This document shows, piece by piece, positions 45,263-57,739 of a stretch of 64,000 bases of DNA (its first letter is position 1; every line of letters starts with the position of its first letter). The translations under genes and the position numbers were made by a program. Below the pieces are notes generated by a model. It was not told the DNA's origin, ran no database searches, and worked only from the letters and a program-made list of their open reading frames with translations. The DNA lies in the NCBI GenBank assembly GCA_021234155.1, contig JAJEKV010000045.1:1276635-1340634 (forward strand), read 5' to 3'. Source of the stretch: Isoetes taiwanensis (taxonomy: Eukaryota > Streptophyta > Lycopodiopsida > Isoetales > Isoetaceae).

Positions 45263-46546
45263 AGTCAAGCTTGAAGCTCATATATATCAAATTTGGATCG
45301 TATATAAGCAGCCACGATTCCCTAAAAACCATGAGAGATTCTCATTGTACACGTGTATTCCTTTGCTTTTCTATGCCAGCGAAGCCAACTAGTCCTTCAA
45401 ACGAAGATTTTAATTTTTATACGCTGTTTGGAGCATTTTTTTTTGTCAAAAAACTTACTGTTCAAAGTGTTCATACTGCAACTTCTGCACTCACTCCAAA
45501 TCATGCTGCATCAATTCCGGTGGGCACAAAGATGAGAAGTGTAGGCATGGTGGTGCAAAACTAGACTAATCCACCTTTGTATTGGAGATTAGAGGTCCAT
45601 TGCTGCATTGTAAATCAATCGGTTGACACTGCTGCTCTTGACAGATCAAGCCTCAAGCTTCCTCTGTATGAACTTTATGTCGTTCTGCAATGTGTTGCAA
45701 GCAAATTAGTGGCTTGAAAATGTTTCTTGAAGGATTCAGATCAGAAGTTTCCTGAAAGTTGGAACGTCTTAACACTTGTTGGAGTCTAACTATCAGAGTA
45801 GGATGGAAGCTGGTATGCATGTACTATAGTTTTTGATACAAATCTAGGAATATCTGCCTCATCGACATATTATTGTGGTTTGCCAATACAAATGGGCAAC
45901 TGTTCGACACAAAGAATAGCCATTTCAGTTAAAAAAAATCACCAAGGGATGAGGTCATCTAAGCTCCACGTTGATAAAACACTCCACATAGATAGAACAA
46001 CCATGTTGATACAAAGCAATAACAGAAATTTGTATCATCACCCGTGTCGGTCGAGGAGGCGAAGTTAGCTCAAAGATAAATTTCCATCAAAGCTTTGAAA
46101 TACTGAGAAAACAGAGGACAAAGGTTTAGGAAAACAGAACAGAGGAAAGAAACAGATGACTAAGAGGTTAGAAAGAAAACAAAGGGTTAGCAAAAACCAG
46201 AGAGTGAATAAGAAAACAGAAATACACAGATGTAACTTCAACAAGCAAAGGCTAGCCACGGAAATTCAGCGAGGAGGTTATGGAGGTAGCCGAGCAACAA
46301 ACATCGGCCATGTGTAGTCCAACGAGGATAAACCAGAGGCTGGTCACAATCCACTCACTTCTGGTGAGTCAAAACCTATTTGCAAACAAATTTGCATACA
46401 AAAATTGCTCTTACTGAATAGCCTCCAAAGTCTGCTAAACAACGCCTGCATCATGAGCCGAATATGGCCTTGCAACTCACAAGCCAGTTCGAAACCCTAC
46501 TTCTTGAAATGAAAGGCGATCAAAGAGCTATTGGAATGCATTCAGC
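45263..46546. other. Intergenic downstream of receptor-kinase pseudogene
   Basis: No gene recognised; A-rich stretch 46070-46260. Confidence 0.4.
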
Positions 46547-48780
46547 TCAAAAAGAATTTCGACTCCGGTCGCCATACCGAGTAAATGAAGAAAGAAATGA
46601 AAGCATCTGCACTACACTATTCATGGAAGGCCTAACAGAACAATTAGCCTGACTGCAAAGAACACCAACCTTTATAACCCTCAAGACTTCCTCCAAATCT
46701 GACTCTTCCCGCACCCACGAATCCAATATGCCAATAAGATTTACAACACTCTTGTCATCCATCACATCCTTGTGCTTTCTGCCACTTACAATCGCCATCA
46801 ACAAAATTCTAAAACTGTACACATCACTACTATCAGTAATGGACTGATCCATTATCCATTCAGGTGCCAAGTAGCCAGGAGTTCCAATCATTGTAGTGAT
46901 CACACCACTTTGGTATTTGTTGATAAGTTTAGCCAGTCCAAAATCAGAGATTTTTGGTGAGAAATTTAAATCCTGACATATATTTTGTGGCTTAAGGTCT
47001 AGGTGAAGGATCTTGTCTATGCATTCATGGTGCATGTAAGCCAGGCCCTTTGCAACACCTAATGCTATGTTGAATCTCACAGGCGGGGAAGAGGTTTTAC
47101 ATCTCCAAATAGCCATTTCTCTAGCAAAACTGTTTGGCATATATTCATACACTAGGATTTGGCTTGCGCCTTGAGCACGCGATGTGTAAGCCTGATCACA
47201 TTAAAATGATGAACTGTACCCAATATTTCAACTTCAGAGGTGAATTCCTTCATACCCGACCTAGAATTATCCATTTTTTTCACCGCCACAATGCTCCCAT
47301 CGATAACTTGCCCTTATAAACTGTGCCAAATCCTCCGGCTCCTACAATCTCTAGAAATCCACATGGTCACACCTTCTATTATGTAAATCTTTTCAACCCT
47401 ACTTACGCAAGAGAATGCAACATTGCCTCTTGTTTTGCCCCAGTAGAGCCCCCTTTATCCTCTTTTTTCCATTCGTCTTCTCCTTCTTCTTAAGCATATA
47501 AGAGTCAACATTTGTAAATATTAGTGCAGGCATTCCCAATCCAAAGACAAGGCCAACATAACGTTGCTTGGACCTGTTGAATATGTGTACCCTTGCCCTT
47601 GTATAATTTCTACCTTGAGAAAGGCGGTGAAAGTAGAATTCTCAAAGATTATATTGTAGAGTCTCTGTTTGGGAAGTTAAAAAGCAAGAGCTTTTTTTTC
47701 CAAATTATAAAATGCCTTGCGGATTAAGCACATTATTCATGCACATGCCCGACTTCATTGGTCCGAACTAGTAACCATATTATATGTTGCATTGCCATAC
47801 TTAGTGTAAAAAATTGGTATTTGGCAAAGAAAGTAAAGTAAAACCTGGATTAGATTTTCCAGAAGAGATGGGTTTGCAGCCAAGACTTGGATCCTTGGTG
47901 GCGCTCACATATTCAAAGTAGGCCTTGTCGGGGCAACCTTGACAAGTTCCCTCGTAACATATCCCATATGGTCCGCATATGTCAGGAAGATCACATTTCT
48001 TGTGTTCAAACAAGCCGAACAAAGTTTGCCATTTTAACTTGTGCTATCCCAACCGTGAACTATGAATATCTCCATCGCCTCTAAACCTGAAAAAATAGTA
48101 TTTCCAATGAGCCGCCATTGGGTGTAGAAGATTTCTTCTTTCCCATGTGCTGTTGAAACTGTCACACACACAATCTAAGATAAGATTTGACTCCTCAAGA
48201 GGGGAGTAGCTTGGAAGTCGAAAATAAGCATAACCCAGGCATAATCCGTCAATGGGTATGACAGACATGCAATGGACGCTATGGGGCGCTGTCCATACTT
48301 GCAGAGGTTCAGAGAGTTACATGCATCCACGTTCATGCCGAGATCTTTCAACAACTGCAAAATGGAGAGAAATGGCGGTCTGCTCATACCAAACAGCGAT
48401 GACTGTTGCTTCCAAAACAAAAGGGTAGAGATGAAAAAGAATTCGTAGGTCCTAGACCTGACAGAAATCTGCAGAAAAATAGAGAACATCAGATGCCATC
48501 ATGTCCAAGCAAATAAAAAACGTAAATCTTAGACTCAAAGCAAAACCTCCAAGACTGGTAAGCTAACATCGAGGATTTGCCCAGGCTCAAGGAAAATCCG
48601 GATATCTAATGAAGCAATATCTTGAGCATTTTGGAAGGAGCTGTCGGGTATGGTAGAATACAGAGATAAAGGCCTCATGCGAGGCACCTGGTGGGAGGAG
48701 AGCTTCCGTCGGATCTGAAGAAGAAGAAGGGCGCCTTCGAAGGAATGGGGCTGGATGACCGAGAGTTTACAGGCAGCCGC
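46547..48780 (-). pseudogene. S-domain (G-type lectin) receptor-like kinase pseudogene
   Basis: Read on the minus strand from right to left. At 48268-48044 RFRGDGDIHSSRLG resembles the S-domain strand before the EGF region, followed by an in-frame stop. At 48022-47870 CDLPDICGPYGICYEGTCQG with CPDKAYFEYV is the cysteine-rich EGF/PAN-type region. Around 47570-47480 YVGLVFGLGMPALIFTNVD and lysines form a transmembrane stop-transfer segment. At 47360-47200 VGAGGFGTVYKG and VAVKKMDNSRSGMKEF give the kinase N-lobe with glycine loop and VAVK lysine. At 47152-46547 the C-lobe has LHLDLKPQNI, ISDFGLAKL, GTPGYLAPEW, DVYSF. Frames change at about 47330 and 47180, and SFG is SFR, so it is a decayed copy of a plasma-membrane receptor kinase. 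Some frame changes may be sequence errors. Confidence 0.8.
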
Positions 48781-48782
48781 CA

Positions 48783-49175
48783 GTTTGGAGCAGTCACCAG
48801 TATATTCTAGGCATATGCCAGCATATACCTGGATATGCCCAACAAACCCACACAAACGAGGGTTTGCCCCCCTAGGGGCAACCCAAAAATATCGAAATAA
48901 AAATGAGTTGGGAAAACATTGTGATTAAGTCAAGAAGTTATCTAAACTGGCTAGTTAATTTACGATTTCTTTACATGGTCCTTGGGATGTCCGTGGGGTT
49001 GTCCATGGCCCTTGGGACATCCATAAGTTGGGTTAAACTTGGCCACTAAAATGATGTTGGTAATTTTTTGGGTTGCCCCTAGGGGGGCAAGCCCTTGTTG
49101 AGGTGGGTTTGTGGCATATTTAAGGTATATGCCAGTATATACCTAGAATATGCCAATGACTGCTCAAAACCCATC
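48783..49175. mobile_element. Inverted-repeat (fold-back) element, ~390 bp
   Basis: Arms of ~112 bp at 48783-48895 and 49062-49175 are inverted copies (about 85 percent by eye): GAGCAGTCACCAGTATATTC, CAGCATATACCTGGATATGC, then GGGTTTGCCCCCCTAGGGGC AACCCAAAAA in the left arm, answered by TTTTTTGGGTTGCCCCTAGG GGGGCAAGCCC in the right. The ~165-bp middle has CTTGGGATGTCCGTGG and CTTGGGACATCCATAAG. Not coding; the open frame at 48535-48855 overlaps it by chance. Confidence 0.75.
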
Positions 49176-51810
49176 ATAGCCTGTAAAATGGCAGTTGCCC
49201 CTATTGCTGGAGAGGCACTTTGGAAACCGGAACCGGTGCTCCTTGCTCGAGGCTGCATGCAGCATCTTGTTTTCATGGCCGATTCTCAGTCATCCACCAT
49301 GAGGTTTCAAAGTAAGTCGTTCACTTAATATTTCCACAAAATGCGAGCTCCATACCTCAGAATAAAACCTTAGGAACTGCACAATGCTTTGCTGCAATTG
49401 CAAGCTGAAGACAGCAATTGATCCAATACGAGGGAGAGGCCTTGCATTTTTTTTCCCCTCTAGGCCTGTCATTAAGGTATTGTTTTCGGCAGATTGGAGT
49501 GGAAGGGTAAGACTTGCAGCGGCCATTTTTTGAGCGGCCTGTTGGAATGGTATAAGCACACGCCATTCTTCCCTTTCCTTCCCTCTCTGGATCAGAATGG
49601 CTTTTGCATGAAAGAATATCTATAGTAGTGGAGACTTCGAATCAATAAAACTTTTCCGGCATTTTCTTTTCATTTCAGACCGTTTGCATTTCTTCAGTGC
49701 CGCGATGATTCAGATGCAGGCGGTGAGCAGTAAAGCATTTCATACGCTGATAATCATAAGAAAAGCTGCAGTTGATTAGGTTTTAGCAGGGTTTTTATAG
49801 GGAGCCACGATTTTGTTTGCTTATGCAAGAGGAATATGTGGATTTTAAGCAAAGGTCGGCAAACAGAGCCTCGTATTCTTGGAATGGAAAACCCTGCTGA
49901 GCATGTATGCTTCTGTGTGCATGAATTGGACCATTTGCTGGACACATGATAACGGTGTTCGCACAAAAAAAATGCATTCTTGACACTGTTCTTGAATGCA
50001 TGTGATGTTTAGATCTTGCAATAAAGGTGTTCGGAGGCAGATAAGCAGGTGTTCATTTAAGCAGATTGTTTAGGCTCCTCAAGCTGAGTAACAATCCCTA
50101 AGAAAATTGTTATCTCTTTTTTGTATTTACAGGTGTGCAGCAAAGGGGCTTCTTGCCATAGAGGTAATATCTGAAAGCTACTTTTGGTATGTATGTAGTT
50201 ACTGGGTATGCACATGTTTAGTGATGTCCCGGTTCTGTTTATTTAGTTGCAAATGATTCAGGCATTGTTTAAATAAGCATAACATTCTAGCTGCAAATGA
50301 TTGTTGACGATAGGTTGTGTTTGGTATGTATGAGTGGTTTAATTCCACTAAGCTTACTGTAATATCATTACCAAAACTGGGATTTTACTGCAACCATGAT
50401 GTTTGGCCTATGCAACTCATGATGATTTCCTCTGCTATAAGATCAATGATTTTTTCTAAACATCACTAGATTTTCTTTTGGTTTATGGTCTTCTGTTTCA
50501 GAATGCACGTTGGTTAATCCTGTAGATACATGTTCTTCACCAAAAGAGGACTTCAAAGCCAGCATAATATCCGTGATTTGTATTTCGTGTTGCTTAAGAA
50601 CTGCCTTCTTGTTTCCTGAGATCATCTGGTGATTAAAAGGTCAAAAGTTGTATGTGCTCTGGCATTGTTAAATATGCCATGATGTAGTTTGTTGCATTGA
50701 CTATCGCAGGTATATTGTGTAGGATATAATTTTTTAAGTTTGCTATTGGGATTGTATGTTCTAAGGGCTTGGACATCAGGTATGAAGTTTGTGTTTTTAT
50801 GAGAATGTGTAGTTCACATTTCTTCACGAATTTATAATCTATGGCAAAAGCTGGACGAATTCATCTGCACTTTTGCTTCCATTCTGACACCCTGTGTTAA
50901 AATGCATGAAGAATATGTATCATCGTTTGGTTCTAAACTAAGGATATGGATGTCATAATGGATCATTGGATTATCTTCTATACCTTTGCATGCTGATGTA
51001 GCATTAAGCCCCTTTAAGAAAAATGAACTCAATACTGCTGCATTCATAAATTCAGTTTAAGCTCAAGAATAGGGCAAGGATTGACTGTAGTTATCTAAAT
51101 GTTTTTCTCTGTGGTACTTCTCTTAGCATCACGATGGTTTTGAAAACATATTTTTTTCCTCTAGACCATGTAATTTTCCTGGTCATAGGCAAAGCTTTTT
51201 TGCATCAAAAATGTTTATTCTGTTCATGCCCAAATCAGCTCAAGCCTAAAGCATAATAACTAGCCTTTAGAACCTTTTATTCTATGTCAAGATTCTACAG
51301 GGTATAAAAAAAGCTTTTGTGAGCTACATAACTTTGTTTGCCTTTTCTTTCTCTTTTACATATGTACAACGCATGTGTGATGGTTAATAGTTGGTTCTAT
51401 ATGAATGACCATTCAAATTTAAATTTGAGGAGAAAAATTAAGGTGGACTTTGCACATTGCAAAATTTGAGGGCAAGGGCGTTGCGATGCCCATTTTTTAC
51501 TTCGAACTTTTCCAAGTACCTTTTATATGGCATAATACGTTCAAGTATCAATACCTCGTATTTGAACATAAATAACTTCTACTGTTAAACCTTCTACGTG
51601 TTGCTCCAATTGATTAACATAAAAACAAACCTTTGCTTATGGATGACAATGCCCGCGGCACATGTTTACTAGATAGAACGCCGTTGTAGGAAAATATACT
51701 CTATTCCATGCTCAAAAGCATGTAGACTTGAGAATATTATGCTTCTGTCTAAGTTATAATTGCTTATTACAATGTAAGTTCCTTCCATTAGTTTATATTG
51801 TTGTTGTAGC
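49176..51810. other. Intergenic left of the hAT element
   Basis: No supported gene; open frames at 49290-49566 and 49754-50001 (minus) lack known motifs. The last 8 bases, GTTGTAGC (51803-51810), are the left target-site duplication of the hAT transposon. Confidence 0.45.
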
Positions 51811-51990
51811 CAGTGTAGGTTACGTACGCGTACGGTACCTTTTCTGTACCTAACGTACCGTACCCATACGTACTGTACGTACGTTACCATATCATGCATT
51901 TTTTTTGGACAAATTTGAGCACGTTAACGGACGCGTACGTGAAGTCTAGAACACGTACCGTACCGTACGTTACGTACGTACGTATGTATA
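51811..51990. repeat. GTAC-rich subterminal region, left end of hAT
   Basis: Terminal inverted repeat followed by many GTACGTAC/GTACCGTAC words, e.g. ACCGTACCGTACGTTACGTA at 51955-51975. It mirrors 57560-57731. Confidence 0.85.
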
Positions 51991-52674
51991 AGGTGTTAAC
52001 TAATATTTTTATTCCTTTTTTTACCTTTTTTTTTGGCGCCCTAGGGCGGCCTATGGAACGCCGATCTTTATCTCTCAAACTCTGGTAAAACTATCTTAGA
52101 TCCATCCGGTGGCTGTGGGATCACATCTCAGTTTGAAGAGTTTGAAGGAGCGACCAATCTAGGATTCTAGAGCTCAAGACAGTCGTTTGATAAGCAGTAG
52201 GAGCATTTTCATTGCCGTGGAGGAGCATTTAGGAGCAGAAATCCTCATTTTGGGTCCTTACCATTGCCATCTCTGTCATATTTACTTTGTATGTTTTAGA
52301 CAATCTGTAGTTGGAGCAGTTGTATTCATTTCCATTTTCATATTCGTACTTGACTAATCTTACCCATTTAACCTCTTATGCAGGATCAATGGAATGCACG
52401 AGTTTGTGCTCAGCTGATACAAGATTAAACTCAAATCCATAGGTATTGCTTCCTATTTTTATTAGATGCTATTCCTTTCACCTGATTCATGATTACATAA
52501 ATTTTGCACAGGCTTTGCAGCACTTAAGGAGCACAAATATTTGAAAATGAGCAGAAGCAACAGTCATGGATAGATTGCTGACAAAAACTTGGTAAGAATC
52601 AACATTAATTTCTAGTTTTAGGCTCTCAAGTAGAAAAGGAGTGATCAAGTCTTCATGTAATTCAGGGAGGTGAT

Positions 52675-53600
52675 ATAGTTTTAGTCCTGCATGTACATTT
52701 TCTCTCAAGTAGAAAGGAATCTCTAAGTCTTTATGTAGTTCTGGGCGCTGATACAATTTGCTATATTTGACCCATATAGACATTGATTTTTGAAAAAGCA
52801 CGCCTAAGATAATTTGTAGATCATTTACTAAGCTTTCCAACGAATGTTCATGCTTGAAAAATGGAGCTTGCTTCTTCCAGTTATCTCCATATTTGCACTC
52901 TGCTGTAAAATTAGACCAGCAAATGAGTTTTGTCATATTTGACATATCTACGATAGGAATTTGAAAATATGTACCTAGTATTATTTTTAGAGCTTGTCTT
53001 GACCTTTCCAACGGATGCTCTTGCTTGGAAAATAGAGCTTGCATTTGAAAGTTATTCAAGAAGCATAAAAGAAATAGCTTGCTAGGTTGCTGACCTTAAA
53101 GCGTGCAAATGTCTGAAAATGGACATAGACATCAAGCATTTTAATTTGATTGATTGATCACGTAAAGTTGATAAGGGAATCCGTTAGTTCAACATCAATT
53201 TCCAGTTTCAGTCCTATATGTACATTTTCTATCAAGTAGAAAGGAATCTTTAAGTCTTTATGTAGTTCTGGGAGCTGATACGATTTGTTATATTTGACCC
53301 ATTTAGACATTGATTTTTGAAAAAGCACACCTAAGATAATTTGTAGATCATTTATTAAGCTTTCCAACGAATGTTCACGCTTGAAAAACGGAGCTTGCTT
53401 CTTCCACTTATTTCCATATTTGCACTCTGCTGTAAAATTAGACCAGCAAATGTATTTTGTCATATTTGACGTACCTACAATAGGAGTTTGAAAAATGTGT
53501 ACCTAGTATTATTTTTAGAGCCTGTCTTGATCTTTCCAACGGATAACCTTGCTTGAAAAATAAAGCTTGCATTTGAAAGTTAATTAAGAAGCATGTTAGA
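52675..53600. repeat. Two ~385-bp direct repeats in the leader of the hAT element
   Basis: 52685-53070 and 53220-53600 match closely (AAGTAGAAAGGAATCTYTAA ... CTTGCATTTGAAAGTTA). Each contains two related sub-blocks around TTTCCAACGRATGYTC. On the minus strand they give open frames of 188 aa (53059-52493) and 101 aa (53463-53158) sharing SNFTAECKYG, KKQAPFFK and HSLESLNDLQIILGVLFQKS-like words. No known family; possibly captured host sequence or regulatory repeats. Confidence 0.8.
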
Positions 53601-53727
53601 GCTTACTAGTTGCCATCTATGATTTTTTTAAGAAATGCTATATATTATGTGTATTCTTCCACTTATTTGTTTAAATGGTAAATGTTTACTTGCAGACACT
53701 ATTTTTTGTTAAATTATTCAAATCAAG

Positions 53728-56700
53728 ATGCCTCGCGAAGAGTCACCACTTTGGAAGAAGTTCTGCACCAATATTGTAAAGATTAACAATGATAATAGGA
53801 CATGGAATTGTAGGATGTGTGGAAAACCAGGCAAAGGGACGAAGACAAGAATGATAGCACATGTAGGTGGCATTGCTGGAAAGGGTAGGGCAGCATGCGC
53901 ACAAGCCACAGATGAAGAAAGAATGGAAGCTAGGGCAGAAGCTAAAGTAAATGATGCTGATTCTAATGTGTATGATTCTTCTGATATTGACTTAGCAATG
54001 GAAGATGTTGGAACAGACCTATCATCTCATGTTTTCCCTCAATCACCTGCCGCATCCTCTCCTGCTACCACAGCATCCTCTGATCGTCCACCAGTGCCTA
54101 AAAGAGCTCAAACAAAGTTGAACAAAGGAAGAAGTGTTTTGACTATTCAAAGAATGGAGCATGCAATGGAGATGGAGGTGAGATGTTTTGTGGAGGCAAA
54201 TCTCTCCTTTAATTTGCTGAAATTGCCTTGCTGGACTAAGATGATAGAAGCCTTTTCACAAATTGGAGAGACCTGCAGCGGTGTTACTTACACTGCAATG
54301 AGGACTTCAAGGCTCAAAAAAACACTTGGGGATGTGAAAACTAAGTGTGACCATGTGAAAGCAACTTGGCCAAAGTATGGTTGCACTCTAATGTCCGATG
54401 GATGGGTGGATGTGAATGGTAGGGGTCTGATAAATATTCTTGCTTCTAGTGCATATGGCACGATGTTCTTGAAGACCATTGATTGTAGCAAGGTTGGATT
54501 AAGAATCGATGCATCATGGTTGGCAGAGAGGATGAAAGAGGCAATCATTGAAGTGGGCAAAGAAAATGTGGTGCAAATTATTACCGACAATGCCTCTACT
54601 TGTGTGTCAATGGGAAACTTGATTGAAGAGGAGTTTCCTACTATCGTAAGAACCCCTTGTGCATCTCATTGTCTTGACCTTCTTTTGGAGGATATTGGGA
54701 AACTTGATTGGGTGAAGTCTGCGGCATCTAAGGCTAATACAATTACTCTTTTTTTCAAGAAGAAGAAGAATGCTAAAAGCATTTTTAGGCACTTTAGCCC
54801 TGACTTGACAATGTTGAGGCCTAGTAAAACCAGATTTGGAGTTATATTTATTGTGATTCAACGTTTGCTGAAATTGGAGGCTAGGTTGCAACAAACAGTA
54901 GTTTCAGATTTTTGGAATAATTGGAATGATAGCAAGACTGCTGATGCAAAAACAGTCCAAAAATATATTCTAGATCCTGCTACATTTCCTTCCTTTGCCC
55001 TTGTAGTTCAAGTAATGGAGCCACTCTATCGCGTATTACGTTTGACTGATATAGAGGGTTGCACTATTGGCCTATTGTATGAATTCATGGATAGGTGTGA
55101 AAAGGTGCTAAAGGATGGACAAAATTCTGATATAGATAACAGTGACAAGTAAGTGGAATTTTCAGTTTTACAAATATCTTACATTTTTTATTTCAGACCT
55201 ATGGCTATCAGTTTTACAATATCTAAAATTTCTGATTTTTAGCTTTACAAGTATGTGAAATTTCTGATTTTTTGTTTCGCAAATATGAAAATTCTGATTT
55301 CAATCTAGCTTTAAAATATTCTATGTTTTCTTTTGCCAGATATGGTCAAGTATTGAATTTGTTTGACATACGTTGGACATGGTTCAAAAAACCAATCCAT
55401 ATTGTTGCGCATCTCCTCCATCCTTTATGGAGACGTGGAAGCACAATCGTTCCTCCTGCTCTAATGGAAGGTATGATACAGTACATTAGCGCAGTGTTCA
55501 ACGTGGACGAGAGTGCTATATTGTTGGAACAGTTCGATGCTTTTCGTAATAATGCTTCATCCATGTTTATGTCTCCTTTGGCACAAACTGAAAATTATCA
55601 AGCGAAGCCTGTTTTGGAGGTCATACACCTGAATTGCAAAGGCTGGCCCTTCGAGTGCTATCACAGGTTAGTGTAATAGTTTGTTATGAATTCTGCTACG
55701 TTTGTTTATTGTTGACATAATTTAAAAGCATGCACTTTGGTATCATGTTCACCTATTTACTTAATATTTTAGGATTGCTCATCGGGTGCATGTGAGAGGA
55801 ACTGGAGTGCGCATGCTCTTGCGCATACCAAAAAAAGAAACCGACTAAAACCTGCTCAACTAGAGCGTCTAGTTTTTATAAGGGAAAATCTAAGATTGAT
55901 GCACAAATTTGAGACAAGGGGAAAATCAGCAAAACAGGTTCTTTAATTTTATTCTAGTTTATTCTTCAAATTTCTTTCACATTCTTGAAGTTACTTCATT
56001 TCATTCTTTGAAATTTCTCTTTAAGGTTTTTCAATAGATTCTTTTAATGTTGCAATCTCTTCATATGACTTCTTCAAGTTCACATCAATGGTTGGAAATA
56101 CATTCTTTTATATGCAGGTGAATCCCTTGGAGTTGACAAGGACCGACCCATCAAATATTACTCCTGCCCCTGCTGAAATATTATCTGAGAAGGAACGAGA
56201 ATTGGTTAGAAAGTTTTTTGAAGAAAGCACAAGTACAAAGCGGGTAACTAGGAGCCAGAGTAGAATGGCAGCCGCAAGTACTTCTTCTGCTGCAAGGTCA
56301 CTATGAGAGGATCACAAAGGCTAAGAGGTAGAAGGGAAGGGGGCTTAGGAAGAGCAATAGAGGAAGAGGAAGAGTGGCCAGGAGTATCAACTAGAAGGGG
56401 AAGGGGACGCGGAAGGGGTGCGGTAGAAGTGTTAGTAGAAGGGGAAGGAACATCAACTAGAAGGATAGCTAGACGAGGAAGGACTACGGAAGTGGTAGGG
56501 GAAGAGGAGTTTGAAGATGAGGAAGAGGATGGGGAGGAGGAGGAATATGTGGAGGAGCTCGAGGGGCTAGAGAAGGAGGGGAATGAGGAGATGGAAGATG
56601 AGAATACTAGTTCAACGTCCAAGGAAAGTTCTGCTGAGAGCAATGAAGACAATCTTTTTGGTAAGTAAAACTCATTTTTTTGTTATTAGTCTATTATATG

Positions 56701-56869
56701 TGCTTGTAAAATATAAAATTCTGATTTTAACTTGTAAAATGTAAAGCACAAATTCTGATTTTAACTTGTAATGTAAAATACAACTTTGATTTCAGCTTGT
56801 AAATGAAATATAAATTCTGATTTTTAAACCCTATTGCTTGCAGGTGATATGGCAGAGAGTGGAAATTAG
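53728..56869 (+). CDS. hAT transposase (BED finger, DUF659, hAT dimerisation), five exons, two frame slips
   Basis: Exons: 53728-55148, 55340-55666, 55773-55937, 56118-56660, 56844-56869. Exon 1 starts MPREESPLWKKFC, has the BED finger CRMCGKPGKG...H...C (residues ~30-65), a Ser/Pro-rich linker, and the DUF659/catalytic part with TLMSDGWVDVNGRGL and IITDNASTCVSMG (likely catalytic Asp residues) and DIEGCTIGLLYEF. Exon 2 has LFDIRWTWFKKPIHIVAHLL. Exon 3 has the dimerisation core DCSSGACERNWSAHALAHTK. Exon 4 encodes a basic then RGRGRG- and Glu-rich tail, and exon 5 ends DMAESGN. Frame slips lie at about 55560-55605 (before FGGHTPELQRLALRVLSQ) and near 56300. The enzyme cuts and pastes the element by binding the GTAC-rich ends. 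As assembled it is probably not functional. Confidence 0.92.
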
Positions 56870-57549
56870 ACACGGTTAAAATGTGGTTTTTTTTCCAAAG
56901 GGCACTCTCATGTTTTGCTGATTTAAACATCATTATATGACCAGTTGTAAAATGGTCATTGGACGGCTGATACCTATGTAACATTGGTCTTTATGACAAA
57001 TATAATGCAGTAGAATAAAGCAAATACATGCATTTGGTAGATGCATGCAATTATAAGTTTATAACAGGCTTTGTAATAGGCTGATCCAGTGCCAGGAAGC
57101 AAGCTGGTCGGAAAATCCAGCATATAAGTGAATTCAGGTATGCAAAAGTTTCACTTGTCATATATTTTTTTCTCTTCCATTTTATTTCAATCATTTCTTT
57201 ATTTCTTCAATTAAGTGAAGAGGACATTGAAGAGCAAATTTTGTTCTTCATTGCATAAAGAAATTCAGATGGAGAGGCATGGAGATGCAGAAATGACCTT
57301 GACGAGTAAGGTCTAAAATATAATATATCTGCTATGAAGGCTGAATTGTAGAATTGTGTATGAGCTCTTGCCATTATGCATGTAATAACAAATTACTGCT
57401 GGTCAATCAATCATAATGAGACAAAATGTTCAAATAGTTACCAAAATGTTCAAATAGTTACCTAGAAAGCTAATTGAACTACTAAAACCAAAAAGAAAAT
57501 AAGAAACTACCAAAATTATGTATATAATAACGAATATTGGACAAGTTAG

Positions 57550-57731
57550 AAGTACTTTACGTATTTAACGTATTGTACGTACTGTACGTACGTTATAGGT
57601 ACAGTACCTCTGTACTTTTAACGTACCTAAAAAAAAATTTCGTACGTTAAAATGGACGAAGTACTTTATGAGGTACAGTACGTAAAGTACTTTACGTACG
57701 AGTACGGTACGTTACGTACGGTACAACACTG
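57550..57731. repeat. GTAC-rich subterminal region, right end of hAT
   Basis: Dense TACGTACTGTACGTACG and GTACTTTACGTACGAGTACG words up to the terminal ACACTG. It can pair with the left end over much of its length. Confidence 0.85.
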
Positions 57732-57739
57732 GTTGTAGC

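Larger units (their letters stand above)
51811..57731 (+). mobile_element. Complete hAT-superfamily transposon, 5.9 kb, with 8-bp target-site duplication
   Basis: Starts CAGTGTAGGTTACGTACGCG (51811) and ends in inverted form CGTACGGTACAACACTG (57731). Flanked by GTTGTAGC on both sides (51803-51810 and 57732-57739), the 8-bp duplication diagnostic of hAT elements. Both ends carry ~180 bp of dense GTAC/CGTACG words, which are likely transposase-binding sites. Inside are a 1.9-kb leader with duplicated blocks and a five-exon transposase gene. The exact TSD suggests insertion that is not ancient. Confidence 0.95.
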
